The notes under the pieces: model-generated | Database searches by the model: none | The model's input: the letters and a program-made list of their open reading frames with translations, nothing else | What the model was told of the DNA's origin: nothing | Part shown: positions 15,492 to 22,635 of the stretch, in pieces | Layout: each line of letters begins with the position of its first letter | Position numbering within the stretch: the stretch's first letter is position 1 | Assembly: GCA_964515555.1 (NCBI GenBank) | Contig: CAZEVY010000053.1 | Location: forward strand, 1-34,556 | Source: CAZEVY01 sp964515555 | GTDB taxonomy: Bacteria; Acidobacteriota; Terriglobia; Bryobacterales; Bryobacteraceae | Length of the DNA stretch: 34,556 nucleotides | Reading direction: 5' to 3' | Made by a program: the position numbers and the translations under genes

Positions 15492-16472
15492 ATGGCGTTC
15501 CCGACACAGCGAATGCGCCGGCTCCGCCGCACAGAACCGCTTCGGCGGCTGGTGCGCGAGACGCGGCTGGAGGCGTCGAACTTCGTGCTGCCGCTGTTCG
15601 TGTGCCCGGGCGAGGGCGTGCGCCGCGAGATCTCTTCGATGCCGCCCCACGCACAGCTCTCGATCGACAACATCGTCGGGGAATGCCGCGAGGCCCGCGA
15701 TCTCGGACTGGGCGGCGTGATCCTGTTCGGCATTCCGGAGTCGAAGGACGAGGCCGCCTCGGGCGCTTACGACGAGGAAGGTGTCGTCCCGCGCGCCGTC
15801 CGGGCCATCAAGCGGGAGGTCCCCGGGCTGGTGGTCATCACCGACGTCTGCAACTGCGAGTACACCAGCCACGGGCATTGCGGCAAGATCGTGGAAGGTG
15901 AGGTGGACAACGACGCCACGCTCGACTGGCTGGCGCGAGGCGCGCTTGCTCACGCACGCTCGGGCGCCGACATCGTCGCGCCTTCCGACATGATGGACGG
16001 CCGGGTCGGCGCGATCCGCCGCAGGCTCGACGAGCACGGCTTCGAGAACACGCCGATACTCTCCTACGCGGCGAAGTTCGCGTCGGTGTTTTACGGGCCG
16101 TTCCGCGAGGCGGCGGAATCGGCGCCCGCCTTCGGCGACCGCCGCGGCTACCAGATGGACGCGGCGAACGGGCGCGAGGCGATGCGGGAGATCGAGCTCG
16201 ACCTGGAGGAAGGCGCCGACATGATCATGGTCAAGCCGGCGATGCCGTACCTGGACCTGATCCGGCAGGCGCGCGACCGCTTCGACCTGCCGGTCGCGGC
16301 GTACCAGGTGTCGGGAGAGTACAGCATGATCGTCGCCGCCGCCGCACGGGGCTGGATCGACTACGAGCGCGCGATGATGGAGTCGCTGACGTCGATTCGC
16401 CGCGCCGGGGCCGGGATCATCCTCACGTATTTCGCGAAAGAGGCGGCCCGCCTGCTGCGGGCAGGGACCTGA
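15492..16472 (+). CDS. hemB: Delta-aminolevulinic acid dehydratase (porphobilinogen synthase)
   Basis: This 326-residue cytoplasmic enzyme condenses two 5-aminolevulinate molecules to porphobilinogen, the first common step of tetrapyrrole synthesis. The two Schiff-base lysines are K195 (SYAAKFASVFYGPFR) and K248 (MIMVKPAMPYLD). The zinc-site cysteines are C120, C122 and C130 (DVCNCEYTSHGHCG), so it is the Zn-dependent type. RRLRR at the N-terminus and the VAPSDMMDGRVGAIR and YQVSGEYSMI motifs fit the family. Length is normal. It is a single gene, divergent from the adaptor gene and convergent with the 805-residue secreted protein. Haem demand by the b- and c-type cytochromes in this window is consistent but does not prove a link. 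Confidence 0.98.
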   Translation: MAFPTQRMRRLRRTEPLRRLVRETRLEASNFVLPLFVCPGEGVRREISSMPPHAQLSIDNIVGECREARDLGLGGVILFGIPESKDEAASGAYDEEGVVPRAVRAIKREVPGLVVITDVCNCEYTSHGHCGKIVEGEVDNDATLDWLARGALAHARSGADIVAPSDMMDGRVGAIRRRLDEHGFENTPILSYAAKFASVFYGPFREAAESAPAFGDRRGYQMDAANGREAMREIELDLEEGADMIMVKPAMPYLDLIRQARDRFDLPVAAYQVSGEYSMIVAAAARGWIDYERAMMESLTSIRRAGAGIILTYFAKEAARLLRAGT

Positions 16473-16473
16473 A

Positions 16474-16488
16474 CGGGGATCGGTCCCG
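16474..16488. terminator. Short hairpin between convergent hemB and the next gene
   Basis: CGGG and CCCG arms separated by a short loop lie in the 19-base gap between two convergent genes. A second perfect hairpin (GCCCGC, 5-base loop, GCGGGC, 16446-16462) sits just inside the hemB 3' end. Either could slow polymerase, but no T-run follows. Confidence 0.25.
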
Positions 16489-16491
16489 ACT

Positions 16492-18909
16492 CTAGCGAAC
16501 GGCGATCGTCACCGGCGGGCTCGAAACTCCGGCGACGGTGAGCACGACCGGCACGGCGTCGCCCGGTTCCACTCCTTCGGGCACCGTCAGATTCACCTGA
16601 TACAGCGCGGCGGCGCCGGGAGTCAGGCCGGCGAAGGCGACGCGCGCTTCCTTACCGCCGATGGTGGCCGTGAGACGGTTCGTCGTTTCCCGCAAGGCAT
16701 CGCCCGGCGTCGCGCTGCCCGCGGCGACCGTCGGCGCGACCGCTCCGAGGCCGTTGCAGTAGATCACCAGCACGTCGCCGGCACTGGCGGGATTGGCCGG
16801 GCTGGCGAGAGTCTGTTGACTGGGGCCGCCGTAGATGTGTCCCTGTCCCTGGCCGTTGTTGTTTATCGTGTAGACGCCCGGCTGCGCGGAGAGGACCGTC
16901 ACGGCGGTCGGACTCGACGCCCGGTTTCCGCGGCGCACGATGAGCTGCTGTCCGGCGGGCGCTCCCACTTCGTAGGGGATGACGGCGTTGATTTGCGTGT
17001 CGCTCACCGATAGCAGCGGCAATTGCCGCCCCGCCATGATGACGGAGGTCGCCCCGAGCTGTGTGGGTAACGGGACTGCGGTTGCCACCTCAACCCCGTC
17101 GGCCAGGCGGGATCCGAAAATCGCGACGAACTCGCCAGGCGAAGGCTGCGCTTTGCGGGAAAAGCTGGCTGCGCTGAGCACGCCGTTTGAGAAGACGACG
17201 GGAGTGTCGTTGTTCTGCGGCACGCTGCCGCCGACGGTCGCCACGCCCTGCAGGTTGCGGTCCCCCTGGCGGGCCGTGACCGTGACCTGCGTGTTGGCGG
17301 TCGCACGTTGCGGCACCCAGGTCGCCGACCACCGCCCTTCGGCGGCGACCGTGGACACCAGCGGAATCGGATCGTCGCCGTTCGAGAACGACGCCACGAC
17401 GGAGCCGTTTCTCATCGCCGAGCCGCAGTCGTCGACCACGAGCACTTCGATCGGAGTAGAGAACGCGGTCCGCGCGCTGAAGTTGGCTCCCAGGGAGGAG
17501 AATACGGGAATCAGTCGCGTCGGATTGCAGAGGCCGGCGTCGCGCCTGGCATCCTTGCGCGCGGAGAGGGTGATCTCCGGGGTCACCACGAGAACGAGCG
17601 TGACGACGGCGGTGAAGTTGTCCTGCGGAAAATTGACGGTAATGCGTCCGGGATAGACGCCCGTTGCGAGGGCGACGTCGGCGGTGACGTTGATGGTAAC
17701 CGGCTGGCCGGGGGCGACGTTGCCGTTGGCGGGGGCGACGCTGAACCAGCGCTGTCCGCCGAAGAAGTCCGTGGCGGTTGCGAAGGGAACGGCGACGTTT
17801 CTGAGGTTGGTGATGCGGAAGGATTGCGCGGCGGGGTTGGGGCCGTTGTTGAGGCGCACGAAGACCAATCCGACCGGCTCGACGACAGGCGGGACGGTCG
17901 CGCTGGCGGGGCTGACGCTCAGAACGACGGACACGAATTGCGGCGAGTTAACCGCGCCGGGCGCGTCGATGCGAACCTGACCGTAGTAGTCGCCGGGGGT
18001 GAGTGCGCCGGGGACGACCGAGACGTTGATGGTCGCCTCTGCGCCGGGTTGGATCTGGCCGTTCGACAGGTCGACGGCCACGAAGTTGCCGCCGGAGGTG
18101 GTTATGGTCGTGATCTGGAAATTCTGTGGCGCGCCGCCGGTGTTCTGTACTCGCAATTGGTTCGGCGACGGGGCGCCGCCGCCCTGGATGGCCTGGAAGG
18201 TGAATCCGGTCTGCGAGACGATGATCCCTGGCTGCGAAGAGACCGGGACCTGAATCGTGTTGCTGGAGAACGCGCCGACGCGGACCACGACCGGATAAGT
18301 CCCTGGTGCAAGGTCCGGAACCACGAAGTCTATTGCACTAATGCCGGGCGCATTGAATCCAGCGGGTACGACGGCGACTCCCGTAGCGGGTACGCCCCCG
18401 ACGGAAACCGTCGGCGCGCCGGCCTGACCGAGGCCCATTGCCGCGCAGTTAATCACATCGCCCGGGAGAGGGAATCTCTCGGCCGTCCGGTTCCCGCACA
18501 TCGGCCCGCTTTTGTTGGGGACACCCTCCAACACTATGGTGGGCGCGGCGGCGTCGAGCGTGATTGTGAAGGACGGCGACACTCTTCCCTGGTACGTCAC
18601 CACAACATTCGCCGTGCCCGGCGACAGGCCGGCCGGTATTACGATGGCGAGCAGACCGCCATTACCAAAGGCGACAGTGGCATTCTGACCGCCGACCGTC
18701 ACTGTCAGGCCGGCGGGCGCGGCCTGCGTTGTATTAGGGCCCATTCTGGCGCCAAATATAAACGCGCCGACTCCTGGACAGAGCCGGGTCGAAAGGTCGC
18801 CGAAGTTGACGACCCTCGTGATCGCCGGCGGCGCTTGCGCGAACAGGCCCGAGGCGAGAAGGGTCATCACCATGCCGGCGAAGATGATGCGGGTCACGTG
18901 GCGGAACAT
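16492..18909 (-). CDS. Large secreted beta-sandwich protein with TIGR03437 C-terminus
   Basis: This exported protein is 805 residues from the ATG at 18907-18909, which has GGGAGG upstream and gives the signal FRHVTRIIFAGMVMTLLASGLFAQ. Longer in-frame readings add residues before the signal. Residues about 25-125 look like an IPT/TIG-type Ig domain (LTVTVGGQNATVAFGNGGLLAIVIPAGLSPGTANVVV). Two BACON/abnormal-spindle-like sandwiches follow (GIIVSQTGFTFQAIQGGG..., PVGLVFVRLNNGPNPAAQSF...), each with a GxYxGxI/VRI/TV strand. The last 230 residues are the Solibacter-type C-terminal domain (GVLSAASF...PGEFVAIFGSRLA, VIYCNGLGAV, TIGGKEARVAFAGLTPGAAALYQVNLTVPEGV). It is probably a surface or matrix adhesion or scaffold protein. 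No enzyme motif is seen. Confidence 0.9.
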   Translation of the reverse strand: MFRHVTRIIFAGMVMTLLASGLFAQAPPAITRVVNFGDLSTRLCPGVGAFIFGARMGPNTTQAAPAGLTVTVGGQNATVAFGNGGLLAIVIPAGLSPGTANVVVTYQGRVSPSFTITLDAAAPTIVLEGVPNKSGPMCGNRTAERFPLPGDVINCAAMGLGQAGAPTVSVGGVPATGVAVVPAGFNAPGISAIDFVVPDLAPGTYPVVVRVGAFSSNTIQVPVSSQPGIIVSQTGFTFQAIQGGGAPSPNQLRVQNTGGAPQNFQITTITTSGGNFVAVDLSNGQIQPGAEATINVSVVPGALTPGDYYGQVRIDAPGAVNSPQFVSVVLSVSPASATVPPVVEPVGLVFVRLNNGPNPAAQSFRITNLRNVAVPFATATDFFGGQRWFSVAPANGNVAPGQPVTINVTADVALATGVYPGRITVNFPQDNFTAVVTLVLVVTPEITLSARKDARRDAGLCNPTRLIPVFSSLGANFSARTAFSTPIEVLVVDDCGSAMRNGSVVASFSNGDDPIPLVSTVAAEGRWSATWVPQRATANTQVTVTARQGDRNLQGVATVGGSVPQNNDTPVVFSNGVLSAASFSRKAQPSPGEFVAIFGSRLADGVEVATAVPLPTQLGATSVIMAGRQLPLLSVSDTQINAVIPYEVGAPAGQQLIVRRGNRASSPTAVTVLSAQPGVYTINNNGQGQGHIYGGPSQQTLASPANPASAGDVLVIYCNGLGAVAPTVAAGSATPGDALRETTNRLTATIGGKEARVAFAGLTPGAAALYQVNLTVPEGVEPGDAVPVVLTVAGVSSPPVTIAVR

Positions 18910-18986
18910 GCCGAGTCGGCCTCCCAAAAAGGTACTTTGCGAATCTACCACAGGAGGCGTGAATCAACGCGGCGCAGGGACACGGT

Positions 18987-19598
18987 TCAGAAGGTTTCCA
19001 GTTGGGCCTGAGCGGCGAGCGCGTGGCCGAGCCGGCGCAGATACTCACGATGCGTGACCAGGATGGCGCCGAACTGCTTCAAGTGCGGGGTGAGGTACTG
19101 AACTTCGAGCAACTGAAATCCCCCGGCGCGGAGGCGGGAAGCGAGTTCCACGAGCGCCACCTTCGACATGCCGGTCACGCGATGAAACTTCGATTCGGCG
19201 AAAAAGGCCGCGCCCAGGTGGACGCCGTAGATGCCGCCGGCAAGCGCGCCGTCGATCCACACTTCGAGCGAGTGCGCCTTGCCCTGGCGATTCAGTTCCG
19301 TATAGACGGCGACGAATTCGTCGTCGATCCAGGAGCCTTCCTCGCGGTCGGCGCAGGCGCGCATGACAGCGGAGAAATCGCGGTCGACGGTGATGTCGTA
19401 GCCCCCGCGTCGCATGCGTCGGGCGAGCGACCGGGGAACGTGCACGGCGTCGAGCGGGAGGATGGCGCGGCGTGCGGGCTGGTGCCAGGTGACCAGGCCG
19501 CGCTCGCGATAAGCCATCGGGAAAAGGCCGCTGCGATAGGCGGCTTCGGCGTCCTCTATTGTGAGGCGCCGCGTGATGGCGCGAACGTCGGAGGGCAC
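18987..19598 (-). CDS. aat: Leucyl/phenylalanyl-tRNA-protein transferase
   Basis: This 203-residue cytoplasmic enzyme adds Leu or Phe from aminoacyl-tRNA to N-terminal Lys/Arg of proteins, marking them for ClpS/ClpAP (N-degron pathway). Family motifs are AYRSGLFPMAYRERGLVTWHQPARRAILP, WIDDEFVAVYTELNRQGKAHSLEVWIDG, GGIYGVHLGAAFFAESKFHRVTGMSKVALVEL and LLEVQYLTPHLKQFGAI. The usual ESMF reads ESKF here. The start is a GTG at 19596-19598, because the frame upstream is the shadow of the next gene and lacks family similarity. The N-terminal LLAVGGDLSP segment of proteobacterial Aat is absent, making it a short form. It follows the sugar-isomerase-like gene by 59 bp, which includes a palindromic repeat. 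Confidence 0.93.
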   Translation of the reverse strand: MPSDVRAITRRLTIEDAEAAYRSGLFPMAYRERGLVTWHQPARRAILPLDAVHVPRSLARRMRRGGYDITVDRDFSAVMRACADREEGSWIDDEFVAVYTELNRQGKAHSLEVWIDGALAGGIYGVHLGAAFFAESKFHRVTGMSKVALVELASRLRAGGFQLLEVQYLTPHLKQFGAILVTHREYLRRLGHALAAQAQLETF

Positions 19599-19630
19599 GC
19601 GGTCACCCGGGTGGCGCGGCGATGCCGCGA

Positions 19631-19653
19631 GCGGCGCTGGAGCGCCGCCCCAC
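19631..19653 (-). repeat. REP-like palindromic repeat, copy 2
   Basis: This 23-base segment is the exact reverse complement of 20974-20996. Its core is an 8-bp-arm palindrome (GCGGCGCT/AGCGCCGC with a 2-base spacer). It lies in the 59-bp gap between aat and the isomerase-like gene, a typical place for an extragenic palindromic repeat. Confidence 0.65.
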
Positions 19654-19657
19654 AAGC

Positions 19658-20521
19658 TCAGCCGACAATGGCGCGCATGTCCTTGACGGCGCGCGTGAGG
19701 CTCGCGACAGCATCGCCGATGGGCGTGTACTCCATCGTGATGTAGTCCTTGTAGCCGGCCTCGCGGATGGCCTTGTAGATGTTCGGGTAGTTCATCTCGC
19801 CGGTGCCCGGATCGTTGCGGCCGGGGTTGTCGGCAATGTGGAACACCTTCGTGTAGGCCGCCGCCGCGCGGATGGTTCGGATCACGTTTCCGACCTCCAC
19901 CTGCTCGTGATAGATGTCGAAGAGCAGCCGCAGGTGCGGGTGATTCACTTCCTTCATCAGCCGAAGGCCCTCGACGCAGGTGCCGAGAAAATACCCCTTG
20001 TGGTTGACCTTGGTGTTCAGCGGCTCCACGATCAGAATGATCCCGGCCTTTGCCGCGAGGTCGGCCGCACGTTTGGCGCCCTCGACCATCGAGGCCCACT
20101 GCTCCTCGTAAGTCCTGCCCGCGATGGCGTTACCGGACATCAGCAGCGCCATGGGAATCTCTAACTTCTGCGCGAAGACGAGATTCTTCTCGACTTCCTT
20201 GAGAAGGTTGTCCCGCTGCGCCGGATCGACCATCGAGATCGGCTCGCGTCCCCAGTTCGGTGTCGAGCTGATGGTGTCCATACCGAGCTTGAGCGACCGC
20301 GCCAGTTTCTTGATGCGGTCGATGTCGGCGTCGGTCCAGCGGGAGTGCTCGCCAACGAGTTCCACCGACTGGAGGCCGGCCTTGGAGGCCTGCTCCATTT
20401 TTTCTTCGAATGTGCCGCGGAGTGTCCACAGCATAACCGATGAGGTCACGGTCGCGGGCGCCGTCTGGGCCGAGGCGGCCATGGCGACGGCGCTGGACTC
20501 GATGAATGTTCTTCGCTTCAT
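19658..20521 (-). CDS. Hydroxypyruvate isomerase-like TIM-barrel protein, exported
   Basis: This 287-residue protein of the xylose-isomerase-like TIM-barrel superfamily is closest to hydroxypyruvate isomerase (Hyi). It shows the metal-site segments IVEPLNTK, LLFDIYHEQVEVGN, HIADNPGRNDPGTGEMNYPNI and ITMEYTP; the GRN-PGTGE-NY motif is typical of Hyi. The ATG at 20519-20521 begins MKRRTFIESSAVAMAASAQ, a twin-arginine-like signal, so it would be exported folded, unlike cytoplasmic Hyi. Many acidobacterial and planctomycete members of this superfamily carry such signals. The substrate is probably a keto-sugar or hydroxy-acid, not proven. The 20522-20628 gap upstream has no complete gene. Confidence 0.85.
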   Translation of the reverse strand: MKRRTFIESSAVAMAASAQTAPATVTSSVMLWTLRGTFEEKMEQASKAGLQSVELVGEHSRWTDADIDRIKKLARSLKLGMDTISSTPNWGREPISMVDPAQRDNLLKEVEKNLVFAQKLEIPMALLMSGNAIAGRTYEEQWASMVEGAKRAADLAAKAGIILIVEPLNTKVNHKGYFLGTCVEGLRLMKEVNHPHLRLLFDIYHEQVEVGNVIRTIRAAAAYTKVFHIADNPGRNDPGTGEMNYPNIYKAIREAGYKDYITMEYTPIGDAVASLTRAVKDMRAIVG

Positions 20522-20628
20522 GGCTTTGCAGTTAGGATACCGCAAGGCGCGGGCTACTCTTTGCGGCCCACGAAAATGTAGTGCTCCCGCTCGTCCATGA
20601 CTGCGAGCCGGGGTTCGCCATGTGCGAA

Positions 20629-21264
20629 TCATATCCCGGCGAGATTGGGATGCAGCTTCGTGTACCCCTGCTCGCGCGCCCAGACATCGAGGGGGAGTGC
20701 GGCCAACTCGTCGACTTCAGGGATGGCTTCGGGATCGCGCGCGACGCTGATGACGTGGATGTATCGGCGGCAGGACTCGCAGGTCATCACCTGGATGTGT
20801 GGGACCTCGGCGGCCTCGTAGTAGGCGATGCGGATGGCGTCGCAGGCGGGACATCGGCCGCGCGGGAAGGGCCACTCCGTGGCGCAGAGTGAGCAGACGA
20901 TCGTGAGCGCGGTCCCGTCGCCTTCGGGTCGAAGGCAGGCGCATTGCGGGGGGCGGTCACAGTTTGGACATCGGTGGGGCGGCGCTCCAGCGCCGCGCGG
21001 GGCTTCCAAGCCCCGCACCAGCAGGCGCGCGAAGAAGGCCGACGGGGAGGAGTCGTCGAGGAGCCGCTCCGCGTCGTGAGGGTCGAAGGTGCGCGCGGCG
21101 TCGGCGATGGGCGCGGGGCCATGCGCGATGGCGTAGTCGCGGAGCGCCGGCCAGTCGAGCGCGATGGCGCCGGCGTAGAAGAGGAGCGCTTCGCGGGAGG
21201 CGGGGAAGCGGTCGGCGAGCGCGCGGGCGCGGTGCGCTAGCGCCGTGTAATCTCGCGATGCCAC
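20629..21264 (-). CDS. fdhE: Formate dehydrogenase accessory protein FdhE
   Basis: This 211-residue cytoplasmic protein is needed for maturation of respiratory formate dehydrogenases and interacts with the catalytic subunit. The C-terminal half has the rubredoxin-like cysteine pairs of FdhE: CPNC, CAC, CSLC (TEWPFPRGR), CPAC and CESC, then the ending LPLDVWAREQGYTKLHPNL. The N-terminal half is helical. The start is a GTG at 21262-21264, giving a 28-base overlap with the gamma-subunit gene, which supports translational coupling. A REP-like double palindrome lies inside the coding sequence and encodes the Gly/Pro/Ala linker (GLEAPRGAGAPPHR) just before the first zinc knuckle. The frame stays open for 22 codons past the TGA, probably by chance. 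Confidence 0.9.
   Translation of the reverse strand: MASRDYTALAHRARALADRFPASREALLFYAGAIALDWPALRDYAIAHGPAPIADAARTFDPHDAERLLDDSSPSAFFARLLVRGLEAPRGAGAPPHRCPNCDRPPQCACLRPEGDGTALTIVCSLCATEWPFPRGRCPACDAIRIAYYEAAEVPHIQVMTCESCRRYIHVISVARDPEAIPEVDELAALPLDVWAREQGYTKLHPNLAGI
20973..21019 (+). repeat. REP-like double palindrome, copy 1, inside fdhE
   Basis: Two perfect palindromes stand side by side. 20979-20996 has 8-bp arms around CC, and 20997-21016 has 9-bp arms (GCGGGGCTT/AAGCCCCGC) around CC. Both are enclosed by GGTG and CACC, so the unit can fold as a three-way structure. The first 23 bases recur inverted at 19631-19653. The element is read through in frame within fdhE. Confidence 0.7.
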
Positions 21265-21860
21265 TTCGGATGATGCGACGCCGCCCAGCCCGGACGCACC
21301 CAGCCCTGAATCATGCCGCGAAACGCCTCGGGCACCGCCGCCGTGCCCATGTAGATGTGCACGATGATCCCGCCGATCGAGGCGATCGCCGCGGCCGGAT
21401 GTACGAGCACCGCGGCCAGACGCAGCGCCCGCGGCATCGATTCCGGGAACCACAGGACCACGCCGCTCGCGAGCAGCACGAGCGTCGCCGCCGACTGCGT
21501 CCAGAACAGGATCTTCTGGCCGGCGTTGAAGCGGCCCGCCTCCGGGAGTCCCGATTCGTCGTGCGTCATGTACTTGCGCATGTTGCGCAGCCACACTCTG
21601 TCGTCGGCGTCGAGCCGCATCTGCGACGCCCAGCCGAGAAACATGAAGCCGAGCGCGGCAGCGAAGACGACGCCCGCCCAGGGATGTCCGCCGCGAGTCG
21701 CGTTGCCGCCGCCGAAGACGAACGCCAGCCAGTAGAGATACGGCGACCACAACGCCAGGCCCGTCAGCGCCGCGTAGAGAAAACTCAGCGCCGCCGCCCA
21801 ATGCACGGCGCGCTCGCGGAAGTTGAACCTGGGGATGCGCCCGTCAGTGTTTTTCGGCAT
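21237..21860 (-). CDS. fdnI: Formate dehydrogenase-N gamma subunit (cytochrome b556)
   Basis: This 207-residue inner-membrane cytochrome b takes electrons from the beta subunit and reduces quinone. Four hydrophobic helices are visible (about 20-45, 60-80, 117-137 and 147-172). Candidate haem ligands are H20 (RERAVHWAAAL), H154 (VLVHPAAA) and H168 (IIVHIYMG); the MTHDESG loop and HPWAGV segment also fit the family. The start ATG at 21858-21860 overlaps the end of the beta-subunit gene by 17 bases, and fdhE overlaps its own end. Length matches E. coli FdnI. Confidence 0.93.
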   Translation of the reverse strand: MPKNTDGRIPRFNFRERAVHWAAALSFLYAALTGLALWSPYLYWLAFVFGGGNATRGGHPWAGVVFAAALGFMFLGWASQMRLDADDRVWLRNMRKYMTHDESGLPEAGRFNAGQKILFWTQSAATLVLLASGVVLWFPESMPRALRLAAVLVHPAAAIASIGGIIVHIYMGTAAVPEAFRGMIQGWVRPGWAASHHPKWHREITRR

Positions 21861-22635
21861 CGTCGTAGGTCCTCGGTCCGTAGCGGACGTAGTGGAAGAA
21901 CGTCCCCAAAATGCCGCCCACAAGCAGCGCATTGCCGATCCACTTGACCGGCCCTTTCCACAGAGCGACGGTCCAGGGGATGGAGGGATTCTTCGGGAGG
22001 CCGTAGTCCTGGGGCCGCGTGGCGTCGGCCAGGACGTAGAGGACATGCGTGCCGCCGACACCCGCGGGATTGTAGACGCCGGCGCTGTCGCGGCCGTCGG
22101 CGCGCAGTTCGGCGGCGCGGGACTCGGCCTTCGAGAGCAGGTCGTCGCGCGCGCCAAAGGTGAGACAACTGGTCGGGCAGGTCTTGATGCACGCGGGTTC
22201 GAGTCCCACCGCCGTGCGGTCCGAGCACAGCGAGCACTTGTAGACTTTCTTGGTGGTTGGACTGAGACGCGGCACGTCGAACGGACAGCCGGTGATGCAA
22301 TATCCGCAGCCGATGCAATTGTCGTGATTAAAGTCGACAATTCCGTTCGCTTTCTGGATAATGGCGCCGGGCGCGGGACAGGCGCGAAGGCAGCCGGCGT
22401 CGGCGCAGTGCATGCACTGGTACTTGGCCATCAGCCAACTCATGGCGCCGTCGCGCTCGAATTCGTTGAACTTGATCAGGTTCCAAAAGTTCGGCGCGAG
22501 GTCGGGCATCGACTGGTAGGAGCCGTCGAAGGTGCCGAGCGTGTATTCGAGATCGTTCCACTGCTGGCAGGCGACCTCGCATGCCTTGCAGCCGATGCAC
22601 AGCGTCGTATCGATCAGCTTGGCGACCGCCGGCAT
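21844..22635 (-). CDS. fdnH: Formate dehydrogenase-N beta subunit (4x[4Fe-4S])
   Basis: This 263-residue electron-transfer subunit lies between the catalytic alpha and membrane gamma subunits. Four cysteine groups are visible: C13/16/19/23, C74/77/82/86, C107/110/113/117 and C134/137/149/153, matching four [4Fe-4S] clusters. A single C-terminal transmembrane helix (about 231-250, WIGNALLVGGILGTFFHYV) anchors it, as in FdnH. There is no signal peptide; export is expected with the Tat-targeted alpha subunit. Its start overlaps the alpha-subunit stop by one base (TGATG). Confidence 0.96.
   Translation of the reverse strand: MPAVAKLIDTTLCIGCKACEVACQQWNDLEYTLGTFDGSYQSMPDLAPNFWNLIKFNEFERDGAMSWLMAKYQCMHCADAGCLRACPAPGAIIQKANGIVDFNHDNCIGCGYCITGCPFDVPRLSPTTKKVYKCSLCSDRTAVGLEPACIKTCPTSCLTFGARDDLLSKAESRAAELRADGRDSAGVYNPAGVGGTHVLYVLADATRPQDYGLPKNPSIPWTVALWKGPVKWIGNALLVGGILGTFFHYVRYGPRTYDDAEKH

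Noticed and set aside
17308..19011. A 567-codon plus-strand frame opposite the 805-residue secreted protein.
   Set aside because: It is rich in Arg, Gly and Asp with no motif, and it runs through the antisense of a well-supported gene.
20564..20631. The fdhE frame stays open for 22 codons past its TGA (ending MDEREHYIFVGRKE), which might suggest a second selenocysteine or readthrough.
   Set aside because: FdhE already ends at its normal length (QGYTKLHPNLAGI), no SECIS-like hairpin follows, and selenocysteine is not known in FdhE. The tail may be a chance frame or a leftover gene end.
21265..21801. Extension of fdhE upstream to a 390-residue reading frame.
   Set aside because: The extra part lies antiphase over the cytochrome b subunit gene, lacks FdhE similarity, and is Arg/Gly-rich shadow sequence.
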